Assembly (NCBI GenBank): GCA_964441445.1
Contig: CAYTYO010000032.1
Span: 1 to 6,305 of the forward strand
Reading direction: 5' to 3'
Source of the DNA: XYB1-FULL-44-23 sp964441445
GTDB lineage: Bacteria; Patescibacteriota; Microgenomatia; CAZETR01; Amesbacteraceae
Length of the DNA: 6,305 nt
Below are positions 1 through 5,087 of the stretch, piece after piece. The notes beneath the pieces were generated by a model. The model worked only from the letters and a program-made list of their open reading frames with translations, did not search any database and was not told the DNA's origin. A program made the position numbers and the translations under genes. Numbering within the stretch: position 1 is the first letter of the stretch; each line of letters opens with the position of its first letter.

Positions 1-77
1 AGTTCGATAAGCCTCTGGGCCTGAACGGGAGAACGGAAAGTGGTATAGGGAGTTAGGTCTACCATCGGATTGATCAT
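1..77 (-). CDS. Probable MurB (UDP-N-acetylenolpyruvoylglucosamine reductase), N-terminal fragment only
   Basis: Reading leftward, an open frame starts at ATG 77-75 (MINPMVDLTPYTTFRS...) or at the in-frame ATG 65-63 (MVDLTP...) and is still open at the window edge. About 25 residues are visible. The pattern L-x-P-[WY]-x-TF followed by A-Q-[HR]-[IL] matches the start of MurB; from memory, E. coli MurB has LKPWNTF followed by AQHIV. MurB is the cytoplasmic FAD- and NADPH-dependent enzyme that reduces the MurA product to UDP-MurNAc. The presence of murA at the other side of the window, on the same strand, supports the call. The GG found after the TTF motif in many type II MurBs is not present here. 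No Shine-Dalgarno sequence precedes either ATG; a TGGTAATAT extended -10-like element (minus strand, 86-78) would favour the second ATG. The fragment is too short to confirm; the FAD-binding GxGSN motif lies outside the window. Confidence 0.5.
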   Translation of the reverse strand, partial: MINPMVDLTPYTTFRSPVQAQRLIE

Positions 78-97
78 ATATTACCAGCTTGTATAAA
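70..97 (+). promoter_or_regulatory. Predicted sigma-70-type promoter for the restriction-modification operon
   Basis: TTGATC (70-75) and TATAAA (92-97) are separated by 16 bases and match the -35 and -10 consensus well. Transcription would start near 104, leaving a leader of about 15 bases before the ATG at 120. The -35 box lies inside the first codons of the divergent MurB-like gene, so polymerase binding for the two directions may compete in this 42-base gap. Confidence 0.5.
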
Positions 98-119
98 GGC
101 AGTGGGGTAAAATGGGGGA

Positions 120-3100
120 ATGGTAGGTGAATACCTGGAGGAATTGGTCAAATTAAAAAGGAGTGGGGATGCGGCGGAGAGAACGTATTATCCGGTACTG
201 AAAGAGCTGTTGGAACAAGCCGGAGCAGCACAGGTAAAGATTGAAGCCAGACATAGTGCTGTCGGGATACCTGATTTAAAGGTGGAAAATGCTAAAGGAG
301 AATTAATAGGTTATGTAGAAGCGAAGGCTCCGGAGCGAAGTTTGGACAATCTGAATGCCGGAGAGAACAGTCAGATTGAAGGCTATAAAAAAGAATATCC
401 AAACCTGATTGTGACGAATTTCCATGAGTTTAGGTTTTTTGAGGAAGGGAAGCTGACCGATGCCGTAAAAATATGCGAACCCGAAGCTTTGGATCAGGCC
501 GGTGTAGTGCCGATAAATGGGGGACATTTAGAAGCCAATTTACAGAAGTTTTTACACACTATTGTCCCACAGTCGAAAACTTCCGGGCAGTTGGCTAAAC
601 TGCTGGCCGGAAGAGGCAGAGTGTTAAAGAAACTAATTGCGGAAGAAATTGATTTACAGGACCAAATAAAAACGTCGACGGAGGAATTGTATGCCGCGTT
701 CCAGAAGACGCTTAATCCGGTAATGAAACCGGATGAGTTTGCCGATATGTACGCACAAGCGATTATCTTCGGGCTGTTTACTGCCAGACTGAATTTTGCC
801 GGAGAAGGGTTTGACCTTCATAAAGCATCTCGGACAATTCCGCGTTCCATCCCATTACTGAGGAAAGTTTTTCAGGTTCTAAGCTCCGCAGATGCGCCGC
901 AATATATTACCTGGACGATAGACGATGTGGCAGAAATATTGGCCAAAACCGATATGGAAAAAATCAAAAAGGAATTTGAGGCGACCGGGAAAGGAAAAGA
1001 CCCGCTATTCCATTTCTATGAACCATTCTTAGCTGAATATGATCCTTCCAAAAGGGAAAAGCTGGGGGTGTATTACACTCCACTACCGGTGGTAAATTTC
1101 ATTACCAGGGCAGTGCAGGAAATTCTTGTTAAAGAGTTCGGGAAAACAGAAGGATTTGCAGATACGACAGTGACGACATTAGATCCTGCGGCAGGAACAA
1201 TGACATTTACGGCGCAGGCGATAGCACTGGCACACGAAAAATACCTGGAAAAAAACGGGAATGGCGGTTGGAGTGAGCGGGTAGAAAAACACATTCTTAA
1301 AGATTTTTATGCATTTGAACTTTTAATGGGACCATATACAGTCGGACACTTGAAAATAGCTTTAATGCTGTCAAATCTGGGATATGAAATGAAAGAGGAT
1401 GATAGATTTCCATTGTATCTGACTAATACTTTAGATATGGAAAAATATGAACTCCAGCCATCAGCTTTTGATAAAGTCCTGACGGACGAGTCCGAAGACG
1501 CCTACAAAATTAAGGGTGAGAGTCCAGTTTTGGTGGTCATGGGAAACCCGCCATATTCAGGTATATCCACAAATAACGGGAAATGGATTAGCGATCAGAT
1601 AGATAACTATAGATATGTTGACGGAGAAAAAATGAAGGAACGGAAGCTGTGGATTCAGGATGACTATGTAAAGTTTTTAAGGTTTGGACAATGGAAAGTG
1701 GAACAATGTGGCAGCGGGATATTGGCATTTATTACCAACCACGCCTGGCTTGATAATCCGACTTTCCGGGGAATGCGCCAATCCTTGCTCAATACTTTCG
1801 ACCAAATATATGTGCTTAATTTGCATGGGAGCCATTTAAAAAAGGAAAAAACTCCTGAGGGTGGCCGGGATGAAAATGTTTTTGCAATCCAGCCGGGAGT
1901 GGCGATAACAATTGCCATTAAAGGAGGTAAGAATAAAAATAAACAGGTCTTTTATGCTGATGAATACGGATTGCAAAAAGAAAAATATGAGTTTTTGGAA
2001 AACAATAGTATAGGGTCAGTTAAGTGGGCAAAACTTGTCCCGAGAAGCAACATGTATTGGCTGGTGCCAAAAGATGAAAAAAACTCCGCTGAGTATCAGA
2101 AGTTCGTTTCGGTTAAAGACATTTTTCCGGTAAACAGCACAGGAATACTAACAGGGAGGGATAGCTTTGCAATTGCGTTTGAAAAATCTGAGCTGGAGGC
2201 AAGAATAAATGATTTTTTAAATCCAACATTTACGGACAACCAGATTATGGACAAATATGATATTAAAGATAAATCTAATTATAAATGGTTTGTATCAACA
2301 TCAAGGAATGACTTAAGAAAGGATCCTTATAAAGACGAGCACTATAAGCAAATTTTGTATAAACCGTTTGATAAGAGATGGATTTATTATCACAGTTCAA
2401 TAGTTTTTTGGCCGAGGCAAGAATTAATGCAACATTTTGTTGAAGAGAATTTAGCATTAATTTCTACAAAGCAATATAAACCTGAGTCGGAAGAATTTGG
2501 TGTTTATGTAACACAATGTGTGGGTGGTCATAAAGCGATAAACGTATTCGATATAAACTATTATTTTCCGTTATACGTTATAAGCAATACGGATCAGGGA
2601 AATTTGTTAGGTAACAAACGTCCGAATATTGATTTTTCTAAATTACCTAAAGACTATGAGCACCGGAAACCAGAAGATATTTTTTATTATATTTATGCAG
2701 TGTTATACAGTCCGACATACAGAAAAAAATATGCGGAGTTTTTAAAGACTGATTTCCCCAGAGTTCCATTTACTGAAGATATGAAAGTTTTTGCAAAGCT
2801 ATCCGCTATTGGGGAGAAACTGGTGAACTTGCATTTATTAAGGGACGATAATCTTTTGATCCAGGAACATAAATACGAAGGCGTGGGAGATAATTTGGTG
2901 ACTGACGTAAAGTGGGTGGAAGAGAAAGTATACGTTAATCCAGGGCAGTATATTGATCGGGTAGGGGCAGAAGTGTGGGGTTATATGGTGGGAGGGTATC
3001 AGGTGTTGTCTAAATGGCTGAAGGATAGGAAAGGGAGAAAGTTGACTGAAGAAGAAAGAACTACATACAGAAAAATAATCTGCAGCTTGGAAGAAACGAT

Positions 3101-3158
3101 AAAAATACAGGAGGAGATAGATAAACAACTGGTTGACTTCGGTTTATTTTCGGGTTAG
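120..3158 (+). CDS. Single-chain restriction-modification enzyme, Type ISP/IIG-like (nuclease plus N6-adenine methyltransferase)
   Basis: This 1012-residue protein should both cut unmodified DNA and methylate adenine in its own target. Residues about 1-110 look like a PD-(D/E)XK nuclease: IPD with D52, E67-A-K69, then Q85 and Y89. A helical linker of about 200 residues follows. The methylase core shows motif X (GVYYTP, 316-321), motif I (DPAAGT, 355-360), an acidic residue in YAFE (E400) and motif IV NPPY (476-479); the order X, I, IV is that of gamma-class N6-adenine enzymes. Residues about 600-1012 form the target-recognition region, including FPVNSTGI and a late YYIYAVLYSPTYR block typical of Type ISP C-termini. 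Classical Type ISP proteins such as LlaGI are about 1500 residues and have an SF2 helicase, which I do not see, so Type IIG-like is the closer description. An in-frame TAA at 108-110 fixes the ATG at 120; GGGGGA sits only one base upstream. The gene appears intact. Confidence 0.9.
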   Translation: MVGEYLEELVKLKRSGDAAERTYYPVLKELLEQAGAAQVKIEARHSAVGIPDLKVENAKGELIGYVEAKAPERSLDNLNAGENSQIEGYKKEYPNLIVTNFHEFRFFEEGKLTDAVKICEPEALDQAGVVPINGGHLEANLQKFLHTIVPQSKTSGQLAKLLAGRGRVLKKLIAEEIDLQDQIKTSTEELYAAFQKTLNPVMKPDEFADMYAQAIIFGLFTARLNFAGEGFDLHKASRTIPRSIPLLRKVFQVLSSADAPQYITWTIDDVAEILAKTDMEKIKKEFEATGKGKDPLFHFYEPFLAEYDPSKREKLGVYYTPLPVVNFITRAVQEILVKEFGKTEGFADTTVTTLDPAAGTMTFTAQAIALAHEKYLEKNGNGGWSERVEKHILKDFYAFELLMGPYTVGHLKIALMLSNLGYEMKEDDRFPLYLTNTLDMEKYELQPSAFDKVLTDESEDAYKIKGESPVLVVMGNPPYSGISTNNGKWISDQIDNYRYVDGEKMKERKLWIQDDYVKFLRFGQWKVEQCGSGILAFITNHAWLDNPTFRGMRQSLLNTFDQIYVLNLHGSHLKKEKTPEGGRDENVFAIQPGVAITIAIKGGKNKNKQVFYADEYGLQKEKYEFLENNSIGSVKWAKLVPRSNMYWLVPKDEKNSAEYQKFVSVKDIFPVNSTGILTGRDSFAIAFEKSELEARINDFLNPTFTDNQIMDKYDIKDKSNYKWFVSTSRNDLRKDPYKDEHYKQILYKPFDKRWIYYHSSIVFWPRQELMQHFVEENLALISTKQYKPESEEFGVYVTQCVGGHKAINVFDINYYFPLYVISNTDQGNLLGNKRPNIDFSKLPKDYEHRKPEDIFYYIYAVLYSPTYRKKYAEFLKTDFPRVPFTEDMKVFAKLSAIGEKLVNLHLLRDDNLLIQEHKYEGVGDNLVTDVKWVEEKVYVNPGQYIDRVGAEVWGYMVGGYQVLSKWLKDRKGRKLTEEERTTYRKIICSLEETIKIQEEIDKQLVDFGLFSG

Positions 3159-3167
3159 ATTAGGGTA

Positions 3168-3983
3168 ATGGGCCTGATTGTCTTTTCTGGTAAGAAAATT
3201 CGGAGGATCTGGTTTGAGGAGCAATGGTATTTTTCAGTGGTGGATGCAGTGGGAGTGTTGACTGATAGCGCTGACCCAAAAGACTATTGGTTCAGAATGA
3301 AGATAAGAATTAAGGGTGAAGACGGAGTTGAGTTATCGACAATTTGTCGACAACTCAAATTAGAGTCCGGAGACGGAAAAAAATATGCAACAGATTGTGC
3401 TTCAACAGAAGGGCTATTTAGGATAATCCAGTCAATACCTTCGCCAAAGGCTGAACCTTTCAAGCGTTGGCTGGCCCGAGTGGGTTACGAGAGGGTAGAG
3501 GAAATTGAGGATCCGGAACTGGCCACTAAAAGAACCCGGATGTTATACAAACAGAAAGGCTATCCTGATGACTGGATTGAGAAAAGAATGCGGGGAATTG
3601 CGATCAGGGAAGAGTTGACGGAAGAATGGCAAAAGCGGGGGGCTACAGTAAGGAAGGACTATGAAATATTAACGGCAGAAATTTCTCAGGCCACTTTCGG
3701 GATGACACCAGGTGAATATAAGAAATTCAAAAAGCTGAAACGGGAAAATTTACGTGATCATATGAATGATTTGGAATTGATTTTTTCAATGCTGGGAGAG
3801 CGGGCGACAACTGAAATTACCAGAAACGAAGATTCACGGGGAGTAAATAAATTGAGAAGTGACGCCCAAGCGGGAGGAGGAATTGCCGGTGGAGCCAGAA
3901 AACAGCTGGAAAAAAGGTTGGGTAAACCGGTGACCTCAAGAGAAAACTACCGGGAGTTGGGAAAGTTGAAGAAATTGAAATAG
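3168..3983 (+). CDS. BRO-N domain protein, DinD-like
   Basis: The 271-residue product starts directly with a BRO-N domain (about 1-105): IVFSGKKIRRIWFEEQWYFSV, then D-x-V-x-V-L-T-D-S, and a block ending in SIPSPKAEPFKRWLA and VGYERVEEIEDPEL. BRO-N is a DNA-binding domain of phage antirepressors and baculovirus BRO proteins. The remainder is charged and helical and ends with DHMNDLELIFSMLGE, TTEI and GGARKQLEKRLGKP, which resembles the tail of E. coli DinD (274 residues; DHM..EL, then G..R). DinD is SOS-induced and is reported to dissolve RecA filaments; that role is not shown for this branch. The gene starts nine bases after the restriction enzyme stop, in the same frame, so the two are probably cotranscribed. 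Its ribosome site is weak (TAGGG, 2 bases upstream). Such genes are often found in restriction-modification loci, so a role in regulating or repairing after restriction is plausible but inferred. No LexA-like operator was seen. Confidence 0.85.
   Translation: MGLIVFSGKKIRRIWFEEQWYFSVVDAVGVLTDSADPKDYWFRMKIRIKGEDGVELSTICRQLKLESGDGKKYATDCASTEGLFRIIQSIPSPKAEPFKRWLARVGYERVEEIEDPELATKRTRMLYKQKGYPDDWIEKRMRGIAIREELTEEWQKRGATVRKDYEILTAEISQATFGMTPGEYKKFKKLKRENLRDHMNDLELIFSMLGERATTEITRNEDSRGVNKLRSDAQAGGGIAGGARKQLEKRLGKPVTSRENYRELGKLKKLK
3328..3358. repeat. 31-bp near-perfect palindrome inside the BRO-N gene
   Basis: The arms TTGAGTTATCGACAA (3328-3342) and TTGTCGACAACTCAA (3344-3358) are complementary at 14 of 15 positions, with one mismatch (3335/3351) and a single central base at 3343. 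It encodes part of the BRO-N domain (around VELSTICRQLK). As DNA it could be a two-fold binding site for a dimer; as RNA it could fold into a hairpin, though a loop this tight would need the central A-T pairs to open. It may also be a chance result of codon choice. Confidence 0.75.
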
Positions 3984-4207
3984 CAAGGGAATAATAAAAT
4001 AATCCAGATTTATACATTTGGATTTACAACCACGTTCTGTGTCAGGGGTTCTCGCTACATTGCCGTTGGGGGTACAGTTCGGAATACAGGTTTTGTACAT
4101 CTCTGGCCATGCCGGATTTATGACCGTTTTGATGTTGACGGGAAAGGGGATAAGGATAAGTTTTTTGCTGGATATAGGGGGTTAAAAAAGGTATAATTAT
4201 TAGCGTA
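3984..4207. other. Intergenic spacer between the restriction operon and the toxin-antitoxin pair
   Basis: No gene can be supported here. The plus frame that continues the BRO-N gene past its TAG stop stays open for 70 codons, to TAA at 4194-4196. On the minus strand an overlapping frame starting at ATG 4100-4098 encodes about 54 residues with several cysteines (MYKTCIPNCTPNGN...) and runs into the BRO-N gene. Neither has a recognisable domain or a good ribosome site. A weak AT-rich inverted repeat is at 4001-4024. The right end holds the promoter of the next operon. The low stop density in two frames could mean decayed coding sequence or a mobile remnant. Confidence 0.4.
4169..4197 (+). promoter_or_regulatory. 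Predicted promoter of the toxin-antitoxin operon, near-leaderless
   Basis: A perfect -10 box TATAAT (4192-4197) lies 17 bases after TGGATA (4169-4174), a four-of-six match to the -35 consensus. Transcription would start about 4203-4206, only a few bases before the ATG at 4208, and no Shine-Dalgarno sequence is present. The first gene would then be read from a leaderless or nearly leaderless message, whereas the toxin gene has its own strong ribosome site. Confidence 0.6.
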
Positions 4208-4495
4208 ATGATACCCGTAAAGTTCGCCGCATATTTCTGGGATACTAATGTAAATAATGTCGATATTAAGGCTCATTATGAATATGTAATTGAGAGGATA
4301 CTCGAGTATGGAGACGAAGAAGCAGTTGGGTGGATGAAACAGAATTTTGAGCGGGATAAGATTGTGGAAACATTGCGGAATAGCAAAAGAATTTCACCTA
4401 AATCCGGGAATTTTTTTGCCAGATATTATAAACTTGACCCTCAGGAGCTGACATGTATCCAGACACCCTTTATCAACAAACAGGACAGGTTTTAG
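4208..4495 (+). CDS. DUF6922-like small protein, probable antitoxin partner of the AbiEii-type toxin
   Basis: The 95-residue product has no signal peptide or membrane segment. It matches, from memory, a family (DUF6922) encoded directly upstream of AbiEii/AbiGii nucleotidyltransferase genes: an early P-V-x-F-x-x-[YF]-FWD motif, a central helix Y-V-I-E-R-I-L-E-Y-G-D, W-M near residue 42, and a late R-x-S-x-x-[IL]-SPKS-x-NF motif. In the known AbiE systems the upstream gene encodes an antitoxin that binds DNA and represses the operon; here that role is inferred from position. The last 14 codons overlap the toxin gene in another frame, so translation of the two is likely coupled. An in-frame TAG at 4175-4177 and the lack of other start codons leave ATG 4208 as the start, just after the TATAAT box. 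The C-terminal tail after about residue 80 is probably shaped by the overlap. Confidence 0.75.
   Translation: MIPVKFAAYFWDTNVNNVDIKAHYEYVIERILEYGDEEAVGWMKQNFERDKIVETLRNSKRISPKSGNFFARYYKLDPQELTCIQTPFINKQDRF
4443..4447 (+). promoter_or_regulatory. Shine-Dalgarno site for the nucleotidyltransferase toxin
   Basis: AGGAG lies five bases upstream of the ATG at 4453, inside the coding sequence of the preceding gene. It is the clearest ribosome binding site in the window and fixes the toxin start, giving a protein that begins MYPDTLYQQTG. Confidence 0.75.
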
Positions 4496-5085
4496 AAAGA
4501 ATTAAGCCTACCGGGGCCATTGACGGGTTTTACCTGGCGGGCGGGACCGGTTTGGCCTTGCAGTTGGGACATCGGAAGTCGATTGATCTGGATTTTTTCA
4601 GCCCCGAGTTTCCCAAAATACCATTATTGTTGGAGAAATTGAAACCACTCGCCCCGATAGTTATCGGGCAAAGTGACGGGACTTTGGATCTGGTAATAGA
4701 TAAGGTGAAGGTGACTTTTTTGAGCTATAAATACCCGCTTTTGGAAGACACGTTTGATTTTCAGGGGGTAAGGATCGCTAAAAAATTAGATATAGGATGT
4801 ATGAAATTGGCGGCAATTTCCTCGCGGGGAGCGAAAAAGGATTTTGCGGATATGTATTTTTTAATAAAAGAATATCCGTTGGCAGATATCCTGGCTGCTT
4901 TTGAGCGGAAGTTTACGGGAGTAACTTATCAGCGCTTACATTTATTAAAATCGCTGGTTTATTTTGCGGATGCGGAGAAAGATCCGGAACCGGAATACTT
5001 ACAGCCGGTTTCCTGGGAACAGATAAAGAGAAGACTGGAAGAGGAAGCGGAAAACTCTTTGGTGAAAATGCCGGGTGAGGTTTAA
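4453..5085 (+). CDS. AbiEii/AbiGii-family nucleotidyltransferase toxin
   Basis: This 210-residue cytoplasmic protein has the nucleotidyltransferase signature of the AbiEii/MenT family: FYLAGGTGLAL (27-37), then SIDLDFF with metal-binding D45 and D47, a V-K-V-x-F strand near residue 85 that should carry a third catalytic position, D113 and K118 in LDIGCMKLAAIS, and R125-x-x-K128-K129-D130-x-x-D133 in RGAKKDFADMYFL. These residues line the nucleotide site in the family. Relatives transfer nucleotides to RNA (MenT3 modifies tRNA acceptor ends) and halt growth during phage infection; the target of this protein is not known. The gene overlaps its upstream partner by 43 bases, the usual antitoxin-toxin order. 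All the expected active-site residues are present, so it is likely functional. It is on the short side for the family, which fits the subgroup that is paired with DUF6922-like proteins. Its stop overlaps that of the convergent murA. Confidence 0.88.
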   Translation: MYPDTLYQQTGQVLERIKPTGAIDGFYLAGGTGLALQLGHRKSIDLDFFSPEFPKIPLLLEKLKPLAPIVIGQSDGTLDLVIDKVKVTFLSYKYPLLEDTFDFQGVRIAKKLDIGCMKLAAISSRGAKKDFADMYFLIKEYPLADILAAFERKFTGVTYQRLHLLKSLVYFADAEKDPEPEYLQPVSWEQIKRRLEEEAENSLVKMPGEV

Positions 5086-5087
5086 AC
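5080..5087. other. Overlapping convergent stop codons in a palindromic GTTTAAAC
   Basis: The toxin stop TAA (5083-5085, plus) and the murA stop TAA (5084-5082, minus) share bases within the 8-bp palindrome GTTTAAAC. No hairpin plus T-tract terminator was found on either side, so transcripts of the two genes probably run into each other. Confidence 0.8.

Noticed and set aside
3..56. Plus-strand C-terminal fragment ending at TAG 54-56 (FDKPLGLNGRTES...)
   Set aside because: The opposite strand gives a better protein start with a MurB-like TTF pattern and two candidate start codons.
1664..1918. Minus-strand open frame inside the restriction gene, and similar ones at 303-527, 1073-1294, 2275-2457 and 2838-3128
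   Set aside because: All are shadows of the intact methylase frame, whose motifs are clear.
3156..3983. Genome-wide TAG recoding
   Set aside because: The genes end where their families end, and no conserved domain is interrupted by an in-frame TAG.
4001..4024. Inverted repeat AATCCA...TGGATT as a terminator of the restriction operon
   Set aside because: The stem is AT-rich and short, and no T-tract follows.
3984..4207. tRNA or other structured RNA in the spacer (a TTCG-containing stretch near 4078)
   Set aside because: No cloverleaf or consistent set of stems could be drawn.
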